From JAAYCB01 sp012744395 (GTDB lineage: Bacteria > Planctomycetota > Planctomycetia > Pirellulales > Thermoguttaceae): 34,802 nt of DNA. The position numbers and the translations under genes were made by a program. Positions 1 through 8,308 of this stretch are shown here, one piece after another (the first letter of the stretch is position 1; each line of letters starts with the position of its first letter). The notes beneath the pieces are model-generated. The model was given only the letters and a program-made list of their open reading frames with translations. It did not search any database and was not told the DNA's origin. The DNA lies in assembly GCA_028703175.1 (NCBI GenBank), contig JAQVNJ010000060.1, positions 1 through 34,802 on the forward strand. The letters run 5' to 3'.

Positions 1-364
1 CTCGAGCGATTCAAAGATCGAGCGCCGCGTTGTGCGATGGCGTGCTGGCCGGCCGGTTTTGTCTCTCATGATTCCAGTCTTTTTTTGATGATGGGTCGGC
101 GATCCCCTCTCCCTTCCATGGTAATTGACATCGAGCCTGTGTGGCGATGAAAGCGAAAAACAGCCCGTTTCCGCCCTGATTATCCAGGCCGGAGCCTGCG
201 GAGACTGTCACGGCTTGCCGGGATATTCGGGAAAAAAGGTCGATCTCGATCAGCCGGCCCGCCCTCCACGAGCCGGAAACGCGGGGCGGTCGAAGAGGCT
301 CTCTCGCCGCCACTGGTCAGAAAGCAGCTCAGAGCCGACGCGTCGCAGAACGACCGGCGCGGCT
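1..364. other. No gene recognised at left edge
   Basis: Open frames cross this stretch on both strands, but their translations are rich in Arg, Pro and Ala and show no domain, signal peptide or plausible ribosome binding site. They look like GC-driven spurious frames. I see no RNA gene or terminator. It may be the 3' flank of a gene outside the window. Confidence 0.5.
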
Positions 365-844
365 TCAGGCGGCGCTCGCCGGGCCCTCGGGGCGTGGCGG
401 GCCCTGGTCGGGGAGGTTCTTCAACTCAAGCTCATCGACGATCCAGCCGCGGCAGGTCGGACTGCCGCAGAGGCAAGGGATCGCGCCTCCGGCGGGCCAG
501 GCGTAGTCGATAGTGAGCTGTTCGCCCGCGACGATCGGCTTGAGCGTCTCCACCCAGACCTCGGTGCCGACGAACTCGCCGAGATGGTTCTCGACCTCCA
601 ACTGCCAGAGGATGCAGTTTGGCTCGCAACTGTGGTTGAGGAATCGAAAGGGGGCCGCGGGCTCCAGGCAGACGCGATCCGTCAGCGCGATGCAATACTC
701 CGAACTGTGGTCCGGATCGCAGATCACGCTCCCGTGAACCTGGCCGACGGTCTCCTCCGCGACAAAGCTTCTCGTCGCATAGACGCCCAGACCGTATTTC
801 GCCTGATCGATGCGCAGACCGTCCACCACGACTTGATCTTTCAA
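365..844 (-). CDS. SET-domain protein (putative protein-lysine methyltransferase)
   Basis: A 159-residue protein made almost entirely of one SET domain. The signature NHSCEPNC lies at residues 70-77, the catalytic-core tyrosine in TIDY at 111-114, and a post-SET-like cysteine cluster CLCGSPTC at 124-131. SET enzymes transfer methyl groups from S-adenosylmethionine to lysines; the bacterial substrate here is unknown. Start choice: the only ATG (938-940) falls inside a strong sigma-70-like promoter (-10 at 922-927), so it cannot be the start for that transcript. A TTG at 842-844 is preceded by a perfect AGGAGG with 7-nt spacing. The gene diverges from yceH. The 15-residue tail is Pro/Ala rich. 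Family call is firm; function is inference. Confidence 0.88.
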   Translation of the reverse strand: MKDQVVVDGLRIDQAKYGLGVYATRSFVAEETVGQVHGSVICDPDHSSEYCIALTDRVCLEPAAPFRFLNHSCEPNCILWQLEVENHLGEFVGTEVWVETLKPIVAGEQLTIDYAWPAGGAIPCLCGSPTCRGWIVDELELKNLPDQGPPRPEGPASAA

Positions 845-921
845 CGATCCGCCTCCTCGTTCCTCTGCTGCCCGGCCGCGCAAGCGGCGCTCCGCATCTG
901 GCTGTTTCGGGCAAACCCCCT

Positions 922-950
922 TGTATATCGCTTCGCACATACTTGGTCAA
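922..950 (-). promoter_or_regulatory. Sigma-70-like promoter of the SET-domain gene
   Basis: On the minus strand the sequence reads TTGACC, 17 bp, TATACA. Transcription would start near 915, giving a leader of about 70 nt before the TTG start at 844. It overlaps the upstream ATG at 938-940, which argues against that start. Confidence 0.65.
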
Positions 951-1034
951 CCGCTCGTTTGGCAGGACGATCGGTTCGTGCGGCCGCCGGCCATCGGGCC
1001 GTCTGGGGCGTGTGCCGCCGCGGATGGGGAGTGA

Positions 1035-1063
1035 TTTACATCGGGCCCGCAAAAGGTTATAGA
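1035..1063 (+). promoter_or_regulatory. Sigma-70-like promoter of yceH
   Basis: TTTACA, 17 bp, TATAGA; transcription would start near 1070 and leave a leader of about 105 nt before the ATG at 1175. It diverges from the SET-gene promoter 85 bp away, so the intergenic region holds two back-to-back promoters. Confidence 0.65.
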
Positions 1064-1174
1064 GACGAATCGCCCGGTGCACGGGCGACGAGTTGTGGGG
1101 ATGCGGAGCGGCGGTCCGCGCCACCCCGTCTCCCGCGCTCCGCCAACACGACCCCGCGTCAACGAGGAACACGG

Positions 1175-1978
1175 ATGCTGGAAGAAACCACGTCTTCTGG
1201 AAATGAACAGCCGCAACCGCGCTGGCAGCCGCTTTCGCGGATCGATCGGCGGGTTGCCGGCGTGTTGATCGAGAAGGCGAAGACGACGCCCTCGGCCTAC
1301 CCGATGACGCTCAACGCGATCACGACGGGCTGCAATCAGAAAAGCAATCGTTTCCCGGCCATGGAGTTGACGGTCGACGACGTGGAAGAGTCGCTCGAGC
1401 GGCTTCGCCGCCTGGGCGCCGCGGGCGTGATCGAGGGGAGCGGCCGCGTCGACAAATTCCGCCACTACTTGTACGACTGGCTCGGCGTCGACAAGGTCGA
1501 ACTGTCCGTGATGGCCGAACTGCTGCTCCGCGGGCCGCAGACGGTCGGCGAGCTCCGCGGCCGCGCGTCGCGGATGGACGCGATTCCCGATCTGGCCGCG
1601 ATGCACACGATCCTCGAGTCACTCAAAGGAAAAAGGCTTGTCGTGGCGCTGACCCCCGAGGGGCGCGGCCAGGTCGTGGCGCACGCCCTGTATCCGGCGG
1701 AAGAACTGGCGAAAATCCGCGCGCAGCATGGGCCGGCCGCCACGGCAAGGGGCGACGGCATGGCCGTTCGCCGATCGTCTCCGCCCGCGGCGGGACCACC
1801 CCCAGCCCGCTGCGAGCCGGCAGGCTGGGACCGCCAGGTCGCGGACGGGTTGGGACGACTCGTTGAAGAAGTGCGGCGGGAGGTGGCCCAACTGCGAACG
1901 GACTTGGACCGCCTGGCGGCGGCGCACGAGAGCACGGCAGGGGAGCTGCGACGCCTCCGCGAGAAGCTTGGCGCGTGA
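1175..1978 (+). CDS. yceH: YceH family protein (DUF480)
   Basis: A 267-residue protein. Residues about 18-190 match the DUF480/YceH family: RRVAGVLIEKAKTTPSAYP at the start, the CNQKSNR motif, then paired winged-helix domains ending at LYPAEE. The C-terminal 60 residues are a charged, heptad-like segment that probably forms a coiled coil (WDRQVADGLG to RRLREKLGA), separated by a Pro/Ala linker. The biochemical role of YceH is not settled. Start: ATG at 1175 with GAGG upstream; the open frame runs further upstream (to 125), but that part crosses the promoter and has no coding character. It converges on the isomerase gene, with 56 nt between the stops. Confidence 0.9.
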   Translation: MLEETTSSGNEQPQPRWQPLSRIDRRVAGVLIEKAKTTPSAYPMTLNAITTGCNQKSNRFPAMELTVDDVEESLERLRRLGAAGVIEGSGRVDKFRHYLYDWLGVDKVELSVMAELLLRGPQTVGELRGRASRMDAIPDLAAMHTILESLKGKRLVVALTPEGRGQVVAHALYPAEELAKIRAQHGPAATARGDGMAVRRSSPPAAGPPPARCEPAGWDRQVADGLGRLVEEVRREVAQLRTDLDRLAAAHESTAGELRRLREKLGA

Positions 1979-2034
1979 GGGGCCTGGGAGAGCGGGTCCG
2001 CCAGAACCCGAACCGCCGGCAGTCGCCCTGGCGG

Positions 2035-2970
2035 TCAGACGTCCATCACCCATGCCCCGTGGCGGAGCGCGCCGAGCTTGTCTTCCCAGGTGGGGATGCA
2101 TTCCTGGGCGACGAAGCCCTTGTAGCCGGCTTCGATCAGCGCGCGGAGCACCGCCGGGTAGTTGATTTCCTGGGTGTCGTCCATCTCCCCGCGGCCGGGC
2201 ACTCCGGCGGTGTGGACATGGCCGATGTAGTCGATGTACTGCCGGATTCGCCGCACTACATCGCCGTTCATGACCTGCACGTGGTAAATGTCGAACAGCA
2301 GCTTCATTCGCGGGGAATCGACGCGCTTGATCAAGTCGACGCAGTGGTCGACGTCGTCGCCGTAATAGCCCGGATGGCCCTTCATCGGATGCGTGTCGTC
2401 GCGGGAGTTGAGGTGTTCGAGGCACAGGTTCACGCCCTTCTCTTCGGCCAGCGGGATCACCTCTTTCCAGCATTCCACGCAGTTCTTGTCGGCTTGTTCG
2501 TCGCTCACACCCGGCGCGCGCATGCCGGTGAAAGTGATCACGTTCGGCGCGCCGACCTCGGCCGCCAGGTGGATCGCCTCGCGCAGCTTGTCCACGCAGA
2601 ATTGCCGGTTCTCCCGACTGAGCGGACCCGTTTTGAAGCCGTGCCCCCCGCTGACCAGCGCGATCTGCATCCCCTTCTGCTTGATCAGCGGGTAGAACTC
2701 CGCGCCAATTCCCTCCATCGCCGCCAGGCCCAGCTTGCGGCACGCCTCGATCAACTCCGCCTCCGGGATCGGCTTGAAACACCATGCCATGACCGACTGT
2801 TTGACGCGGCCGAACTTGATCCGGTAATCTTCCGGCGGGATGATCGACGGCTCTTCGGCGATCTGCGATCCCTTGGCCTCCGCCCCCAGGGCAAGTCCTG
2901 TGAGGGCGGCCGTGGCTCCGCGTATGAATCCGCGGCGACTGACACATGGTATCGAGGGCGGCTTGGGCAT
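2035..2970 (-). CDS. Tat-exported sugar phosphate isomerase/epimerase (hydroxypyruvate isomerase-like)
   Basis: A 311-residue protein of the xylose-isomerase-like TIM-barrel family. It opens with a twin-arginine signal (SRRGFIRG, residues 11-18) and an Ala-rich hydrophobic stretch, so export is expected. Likely metal ligands are visible in order: E185 (LEHLNSR), D227 (FDIYH), H253 (HVHTAG) and E290 (QECIPTW). This is the layout of hydroxypyruvate isomerase relatives, but exported planctomycete members have no proven substrate. ATG at 2970 follows GGAG. The gene lies 167 nt downstream of a decayed beta-propeller gene on the same strand. Family is sure; the substrate is unknown. Confidence 0.88.
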   Translation of the reverse strand: MPKPPSIPCVSRRGFIRGATAALTGLALGAEAKGSQIAEEPSIIPPEDYRIKFGRVKQSVMAWCFKPIPEAELIEACRKLGLAAMEGIGAEFYPLIKQKGMQIALVSGGHGFKTGPLSRENRQFCVDKLREAIHLAAEVGAPNVITFTGMRAPGVSDEQADKNCVECWKEVIPLAEEKGVNLCLEHLNSRDDTHPMKGHPGYYGDDVDHCVDLIKRVDSPRMKLLFDIYHVQVMNGDVVRRIRQYIDYIGHVHTAGVPGRGEMDDTQEINYPAVLRALIEAGYKGFVAQECIPTWEDKLGALRHGAWVMDV

Positions 2971-3137
2971 GAACTGAACTCCGCGGGCAGGGGTTGGGCT
3001 GTTCCGAATCGGGTGGCTCGGCGCGCCGTTTCGCGGCTGCGACCTGGTGGCAATTCTCGCTGCCGGCGGCCCGCCCTGCAACCCAACCGCTCTGGGGCAG
3101 GGGCGAATCGCGCGCGGCTCGCCGGGGGCGATCTCGT

Positions 3138-3635
3138 TCAGTTGACGGTCCACAGCGTCAAGTGGCTGTCGTCCTTGACGAAAATCCGGTTTCCCGCGAG
3201 CACCGGGTGCCCGTAGACCGCCGCGTCGGACACCTGGTACTTCGCCAGCTCTTCATAGCCTTCGCCGCCGGGCTTGAAGACGACGAGTTCCCCACTGCTC
3301 GGCAGCGCGACCAGAGGCGGTCCGAGGTCGACGATCGCGCCGAATCCGCCGCGGTCGCGGGCGTCGATGCAGAGTGATGCCTCCTCGTCCCCCTCGCGGA
3401 TGGAGAGGTAGAGTCTCTCGCCCCGCAAGGCCGGCGTGGCATCGCCCGGCCCGATGGGAATCTTCCATTTTTGCACCAGTGATGCCGGTCAGGCGGCGGG
3501 CGCGGCGAATCCGGCCGCCCTCCCGTCGCGATTCGGACCTCGCCACTGCGGCCAATCCTGCGCAAGCGCGGCGGCCGCGCTGAACACAACCCACGATCCG
3601 ACGATCATGCCGATTGTTGTTCTCGCGTTGTGCAT
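3138..3635 (-). pseudogene. Decayed PQQ-like beta-propeller gene (nonsense codon plus internal deletion)
   Basis: One reading frame, 166 codons from ATG 3635, interrupted by a single TGA at 3489-3491. The N-terminal part has a signal peptide (TIGMIVGSWVVFSAAAALA) and the family hallmark WPQWRGPNRDG. The stop falls where relatives carry Trp (APAT-WP context), so one G-to-A change explains it. The frame continues without shift into QKWKIPIGPGDATPAL and the usual C-terminus (GHPVLAGNRIFVKDDSHLTLWTVN, read in two parts). Full-length relatives are about 400 residues; blades 2 to 5 are missing, joined at CIDARDR-GGFGAIVDLG. The family binds PQQ-like folds in the periplasm with mostly unknown function. 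Loss of function is inferred. Confidence 0.82.
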
Positions 3636-4081
3636 GGCAACTCCAATCCGATTCGGAGGTGAAGCCGGCTTACTTCTCGCCTTGGCGCGCGGGCCCCGCT
3701 CCGCGCCACCTTCTGGAAGGCCCAACGCTGATACTCTGCGCCCTGGGGATTGCCAAGTCAATCCCGGGGGCGCGCCGCTGCTCCCCGCTTCCCCCCCAAT
3801 GCGACGGGCGGCGGCGCGCGCGAAGACGCGGCCAACGCCGCCGAGCGAGCCCGGACGATTCGGAAGCCTCAAGCCACGGGGGGCTTCTTCGCGAGGCCCG
3901 CGCCGTGCCGACCGCCAGAGAAGGGGAGCCGGTTGAGGAGGGATGTTTCACCGGGCAAACCGCCAGATCCGGGGCGATCCGCTTGGAGGGGAACCAGAGA
4001 CCGGCACTCGCCGCAGGGCGGCGTCCGCCGCGGGCCCCGAACGGGTCGGTCCTCCCGCCCCGGTCGCCGGCGATCCCCGTT
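3636..4081. other. Spacer of 446 nt with no gene recognised
   Basis: Both strands have open frames here, but all are Arg/Pro-rich GC artefacts without start signals or domains. No tRNA, terminator or clear repeat was found. It probably holds the promoter of the beta-propeller pseudogene, though I could not identify a convincing -35/-10 pair. Confidence 0.5.
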
Positions 4082-4345
4082 TCAGTTCCAGCCGTCGTTC
4101 TTGCGGCCGCTCCGCCGCTTCTCGGCGGTTGTCAGCGCGTCGCTGAGCGAGGTGATCTTCAGCTTGATTGCCAGGCGGGTGAGAAGGGCCGCCTTGTCGG
4201 TGCCCAGTTTCGCCATCGCGCGCGCCTTGTGGTTGTCGACCGTGCTCGGTGCGAGCTTGAGGATGCTTGCGGCCTCATGAACGGTGCAGCCAAGGCTGGC
4301 CAACCGGACAACTTCCTTTTCCCGCGGCGTTAATTCTGATGCCAT
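4082..4345 (-). CDS. Short LuxR-type helix-turn-helix regulator
   Basis: An 87-residue protein that is little more than a GerE/LuxR DNA-binding domain: LTPREKEVVRLASLGCTVHE begins at residue 5, and the recognition helix is in APSTVDNHKARAMAKLGT. There is no receiver or ligand-binding domain. Stand-alone HTH proteins of this form are common in Planctomycetota; their targets are unknown. I chose ATG 4345 because the HTH starts just after it and an AGGG lies upstream; an ATG at 4399 would add 18 residues with no homology. The C-terminus (KRRSGRKNDGWN) is basic. A weak promoter overlapped by an inverted repeat lies at 4448-4481, which would allow autoregulation. Confidence 0.82.
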   Translation of the reverse strand: MASELTPREKEVVRLASLGCTVHEAASILKLAPSTVDNHKARAMAKLGTDKAALLTRLAIKLKITSLSDALTTAEKRRSGRKNDGWN

Positions 4346-4964
4346 GTCGGATGCCCTGCAAAAAAGGGAAGCGATTGCCAGGGTGGCCGCTCGCGGCACA
4401 GCCGTGTCCGCGGTACCAATGGCAGTCGGCCACCGCCCCTGAATTTCCCGCCAGTATGAGGCAATTGGCGGAAAAAAGCAAATCGCCGTGGGAGGATCGC
4501 TAGGGAATTTGCGTGGAAATCTTCTTCGCCAGTAGGATTACATCCTCAGAGAAAGCTTGACAGTGCTTCCACCCCGCCATCCGGCCCGCGTTGCGGACGG
4601 ACAATCGTCTCCGCTTTCGCGCAAAGCGGGGTGGCCGCGCGGAGTGGGCCCGCCTCAGGTTGTTCCAATCATACCGGGGCCGCCGGGCCGTGATCAAATC
4701 TCGGGCACGACGGAGGGCTGCGGTAGGTCTGTTTGACCAGTTGATTCGTCCCCTGATGATCGCCCGCCCGCTCCCGGTCCGCGGCGATCGCCAGCCATTG
4801 GCCGAGCGTCACGGTTGGGCTGCCCGCGTCGATCGCCTCCGCGTCGATCCGCGCGGGCGCTTGCCGGCGGGCGGCGTCTCGTGGATACTCAAGCGGAGAG
4901 GCGTCGGGCTGAAGGTGATTCAGGACCCGCCCTTGAGACCCCCCCTGCCACGGAAAGGACGATC
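4346..4964. other. Intergenic region of 619 nt between divergent genes
   Basis: No gene recognised. It contains an inverted repeat at 4448-4471 (CCGCCA, 12 nt, TGGCGG) and a weak LuxR-gene promoter candidate. On the plus strand a poor TTGCGT, 18 bp, TAGGAT pair (4509-4538) is the only promoter candidate for the oxidoreductase at 4965, which would give a leader of over 400 nt. Confidence 0.4.
4453..4481 (-). promoter_or_regulatory. Weak promoter candidate overlapped by inverted repeat
   Basis: Minus strand reads TTGCTT, 17 bp, CATACT, upstream of the LuxR-type gene. The perfect 6-bp inverted repeat CCGCCA/TGGCGG (4448-4471) covers the -10 and most of the spacer, as an operator would. Both hexamers are poor, so this is tentative. 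Confidence 0.3.
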
Positions 4965-6032
4965 ATGACCCAGAGCATCGAGACCCGCAATTCGCGCCGG
5001 TCCTTCCTGAAGACTTCCTCGGCCGCGGCGCTCGCCGGCGCGCTTGCCTCGCCGCTGGGATTTCCCTCCGTGCTCCGCGGCGCGGCCGCCGGAGAGCTCA
5101 AGCTGGGCCTCATCTCGGCGGCCACCTACGGCTACATGGGCGCGGCGCGGACCCCCGGCTCGTTCCACGGCACGGCCTTCGCCACGGTCTGCAACGGCTA
5201 TGACGAGGCCAAGCGAAAGCAGTTCGAGGGGACCTTCGTGGCGGCCCGGAAGCGTATCGACGGCGCCCAGGTGGTCCGCGTTTGGGACCCGGTCAAGCCG
5301 GCGGCCGAACGGCTTGCCGCCGCCTGCGGGATTGCCAGGGTCTGCGATGCGCCCGAAGAGTGCGCCGAGGGGGTGGACGCGGTGCTGATCGTCGACGACG
5401 GCTCCGGCGAGCAGTGGAAATACGCGCTCGCGCCGCTTCGCAAAGGCGTGCCCACGTTCTGCGACAAGCCGCTGGCGATGACGGCCAAGCAGGCCAAGGA
5501 GGTGGCTGATCTGGCGCGGAAGACGGGCACGCCGCTGATGTCGGCAAGTTCGCTGCGGTTTGTGCCCGACATCCTCGCGCTGGCCAAGGAAGCGCCCTCG
5601 CTGGGCGAGATCCACCTGGCCACGACCGTCTGCGGCAACGAGCTGGTCTACTACGGCATTCACGCCCTGGAGATGGCCTACGCGGTCCTCGGCGGCGGCG
5701 CGGTGTCGTGCCTCAACGTCGGCCAGCCGGGGCGGAACATTGTTCGCGTGCGATTCCAGAACGGCCGCGACCTGGTGCTGATGGTCGGCGAGAGGGAGTG
5801 GATGCGGGCGGGCTACCAGATCAACCTCTACGGCAGCAAGGGCTGGCGAAGCCTGACGCCCAACCTCGACGACCTCTATTGGTACCTGATCGACAAGTTC
5901 TTCGAATTGGTGCGCAGCGGGAAGGAGAGCGTGCCGATCGAGGAGGAGGTGGAAGTCATCGCCGTGCTCGAGGCCGGCAAGCGCTCGTTGGCCGAACAAC
6001 GCGAAGTCCCCCTGGCCGAAGTGCTGCAATAG
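4965..6032 (+). CDS. Tat-exported Gfo/Idh/MocA family oxidoreductase
   Basis: A 355-residue protein with a twin-arginine leader (NSRRSFLKTSSAAALAGALA, residues 8-27). It is followed by an NAD(P)-binding Rossmann-type half and a C-terminal alpha/beta half. The nucleotide-binding glycine motif is diverged (LGLISAATYGYMG instead of GxGxxG). The catalytic-region EKP motif appears as CDKPLAMT near residue 166, and HALEMAY supplies the conserved active-site histidine. Family members oxidise or reduce sugars and polyols. The diverged glycine loop leaves cofactor binding uncertain. ATG 4965 follows GGAAAGGA. It stands alone and converges with the ceramidase-like gene. Confidence 0.88.
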   Translation: MTQSIETRNSRRSFLKTSSAAALAGALASPLGFPSVLRGAAAGELKLGLISAATYGYMGAARTPGSFHGTAFATVCNGYDEAKRKQFEGTFVAARKRIDGAQVVRVWDPVKPAAERLAAACGIARVCDAPEECAEGVDAVLIVDDGSGEQWKYALAPLRKGVPTFCDKPLAMTAKQAKEVADLARKTGTPLMSASSLRFVPDILALAKEAPSLGEIHLATTVCGNELVYYGIHALEMAYAVLGGGAVSCLNVGQPGRNIVRVRFQNGRDLVLMVGEREWMRAGYQINLYGSKGWRSLTPNLDDLYWYLIDKFFELVRSGKESVPIEEEVEVIAVLEAGKRSLAEQREVPLAEVLQ

Positions 6033-6066
6033 AATCCGCGGAACCGCGGGCTGTCATGGGAGGCCG

Positions 6067-7485
6067 CTACCCCGCCACTTTGGCGAGCAGCCCGAGGGCC
6101 GACTCCGCCAGGGTCCGGGTTGCGGTGGGGACCAGCGGTGGATAGTCGAGGATTTTGGGCACCACGACGGCCGCATACTCGCCCGCCTTGTAAGCGTTCA
6201 GATCCGGCCCGTACCCGATCGTGCCGTCGGCGTAGCCGACCACGAGCGTGTCGGCCAGCGGTGAATCGCGGCGGATCGCCAGGCCATAGCAGCTGTACAT
6301 CTCGGCCGGATGAAAGACCATCCCGACTTCGCCCAGCCGCATCGCCGCCAAGGTAATCGGCAGCACGGTCCGGTTGAGGTCGTACTTGCTGGCACTTTCA
6401 AACCAGGCCTGGGCGAACCCGGCGTCGACCCAGGGGCCGCTCTTGCAGGCGGCCGGGTCCTTGCGATACTCGTCCAGCCAGGTCTGGAACAGGGCCATGT
6501 CCAGCGGCAGCTCGCAGGGCTCGACGGCTACCCGCAACGCATCGACCTTGACCGGCCTGGCGTCGTCCAAGGCCCGGCCGAGGGCATCGCAGACCGCGGC
6601 GGCGGTCGGCTCGGCCTCTCCAATCCAGATCGTGCCGTCGCCGGGGTTCACGTCGCCCGCATGGCCCTGGAGAAAGACCGGCGCCACCTTCCGCGTCTCG
6701 GCCACGCGGTTCGCGACGAGCCCCGGCCAGTCCGGTCCGGCCAGGCTGTCGCGGAAGCAGACCGGATGGTTGGAGAAGTGGTACCATGCCAGCGTCCGCC
6801 GGCCGCCCGGCCGCTCCAGCCGCAGCACGTGGAGCATCGTATCGAGCCAGCGCTCGTCCTCGGTCGAGTCCTTGGTGAACTCGGCGTCGGTCTTGAACTT
6901 CTTTGTCGTGCGGTTGAAATTCGCGCCGACGGCACGGGCCTTGCCGAGATAGGCCTCGGCCGGGGCGAGATCCGCCTTGGCCAGGCGGCACGCTTCGACG
7001 ATCTGCTTCGCCACCGCGGCCATGTACTCCCCCGGGACGGCGCCCCATTGGTGCGAGAATTGGAATGCGGGCATGCTGTGGCTGTGCGTGGCGCAGACGC
7101 GGACGTGCGAGGCCGGGATGCCCGTCGCGCGCGCGACCTCCACCTGGACGCGGCCGGTGAATTCGTAGCTCACGTCGAGCATGTCGAGCGATACGATCGC
7201 CGCCTGCACGTCCCCGCAGGCAAGCCATAGCGCCCGGGCGGAGGTCCCCTGCCGGATGCCGGTGATCCGCCGCGGATTGTCGGGCGGGCGGTGGAATCCG
7301 CCCATCTCGATTCCCAGGGGCGGCGTCGTATCGACCACCCCCTCCCCGGCGCGCAGCCGGCCGGCGTCCGCGGCGCCGAAGCCATGGCGGGCGCCGACGG
7401 AGAGACCGGCGGCTGCGGCGCCGGCGGCGGCCATTCGCGCAAGGAAACGGCGGCGTGAAACAGTACGCTGATTGGTGCGGATCAC
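6067..7485 (-). CDS. Tat-exported neutral/alkaline ceramidase-like protein
   Basis: A 472-residue protein. The twin-arginine signal SRRRFLARM sits at residues 10-18 and is followed by an Ala/Gly hydrophobic run. The body matches the N-terminal domain of neutral/alkaline non-lysosomal ceramidases: GEGVVDTTPPLGIEMGGF, CATHSHSMPAF at 131-141 (HSH, a likely zinc-ligand motif) and LQGHAGDVNPG. Such enzymes hydrolyse amide bonds of ceramide; in Planctomycetota the family is much expanded and the true substrates are unknown. The start is GTG at 7485, supported by AGGAGA eight nt upstream. It lies 141 nt downstream of a small membrane-protein gene on the same strand and may be co-transcribed with it. 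Confidence 0.87.
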   Translation of the reverse strand: MIRTNQRTVSRRRFLARMAAAGAAAAGLSVGARHGFGAADAGRLRAGEGVVDTTPPLGIEMGGFHRPPDNPRRITGIRQGTSARALWLACGDVQAAIVSLDMLDVSYEFTGRVQVEVARATGIPASHVRVCATHSHSMPAFQFSHQWGAVPGEYMAAVAKQIVEACRLAKADLAPAEAYLGKARAVGANFNRTTKKFKTDAEFTKDSTEDERWLDTMLHVLRLERPGGRRTLAWYHFSNHPVCFRDSLAGPDWPGLVANRVAETRKVAPVFLQGHAGDVNPGDGTIWIGEAEPTAAAVCDALGRALDDARPVKVDALRVAVEPCELPLDMALFQTWLDEYRKDPAACKSGPWVDAGFAQAWFESASKYDLNRTVLPITLAAMRLGEVGMVFHPAEMYSCYGLAIRRDSPLADTLVVGYADGTIGYGPDLNAYKAGEYAAVVVPKILDYPPLVPTATRTLAESALGLLAKVAG

Positions 7486-7626
7486 GGTTGGGGTCTCCTG
7501 GATTTCAGCGAATTTCTGTTCAACGATCGGGGATCACCTGCCGCCCGCATGCCGCGCCACGTTGGCCGTGACCGGCGGCTTCGACGACGAGCTGCTTGAC
7601 GGCCTTGCGGCCGACGAGCCGACCTC

Positions 7627-8013
7627 TCACAGCGGGCGATCCTTGCCGGGACGGCTCTTCCCTCCCACCAGCGAGAGGATCAACGCCGTGACCCCGCAGA
7701 TCAACAGGCCGGCCCCGAATCCGATCACCTCGCTCGACGTTGTCACCAGTGTGGGAAAGGCAGCCAGGCTTCGAATCGGCTCTCCGAAGACGGCCGCGCA
7801 AATGCCCCAGGCCAGAACGCCGATTCCGCCCCCCACCGCGAGGACCGCGAAGATCTTGGCAAACACCCGGCCGATCCGCGGATTGACGAGCGCCCAAAGC
7901 ACCAGGCAGACGGCGGCAACCGTCGGCAGGATCGCCGCGGCCCAGGAGACCCAGACACCCATGTCGGGGATTCCCTCTTGGCCGGCGACGCAGATCGGTA
8001 CGGCTTCCAACAT
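7627..8013 (-). CDS. Small integral membrane protein, three predicted helices
   Basis: A 128-residue protein that I do not recognise. Hydrophobic segments at about 22-42 (WVSWAAAILPTVAAVCLVLW), 53-76 (AVLAVGGGIGVLAWGICAAV) and 95-116 (VIGFGAGLLICGVTALILSL) predict three membrane helices, with a short basic tail (KSRPGKDRPL). ATG 8013 is preceded by a GGGGG ribosome-binding run; an upstream alternative at 8106 adds a segment without membrane or domain character. Same strand as the ceramidase-like gene downstream. Function unknown. Confidence 0.7.
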   Translation of the reverse strand: MLEAVPICVAGQEGIPDMGVWVSWAAAILPTVAAVCLVLWALVNPRIGRVFAKIFAVLAVGGGIGVLAWGICAAVFGEPIRSLAAFPTLVTTSSEVIGFGAGLLICGVTALILSLVGGKSRPGKDRPL

Positions 8014-8168
8014 GATCGACCCCCAAAAAGAAACCTCTGGACTTGCCGGGGTTGCCTGGCCGCCCGGCAACCGCGCGGGAGCCCTGCGGTCCGATCCGTT
8101 CCACAATCAGCCGGCCGCAAACGCGCGGCCGGAAATCGGGACCGCCGCGAACGGAACGCGTCCATGGC

Positions 8169-8196
8169 TTGACCGGCGAACTACCAGTAGCATAAT
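8169..8196 (+). promoter_or_regulatory. Sigma-70-like promoter of the secreted hydrolase gene
   Basis: TTGACC, 16 bp, CATAAT. Transcription would begin near 8203, about 105 nt before the ATG at 8309. A second -10-like TATACT at 8233-8238 lacks a good -35. Confidence 0.55.
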
Positions 8197-8308
8197 TCTG
8201 CCCGCCGGGCAGTCAAGCGCGCCGCGCCCGTTTATACTGTCGGCATGGCCGCTCCGCGCCGGGCCCGTCGCCGCCGCAAGGCAGGTTTTTTTCAGGAGAG
8301 ACAGACCG

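Noticed and set aside
125..1174. Long N-terminal extension of yceH
   Set aside because: The extension crosses the SET gene in antisense and both promoters; YceH homology starts only after the ATG at 1175.
4557..4579. Perfect -35 hexamer TTGACA upstream of the Gfo/Idh gene
   Set aside because: The sequence 17 nt downstream is TCCGGC, with no -10-like hexamer at 15-19 bp.
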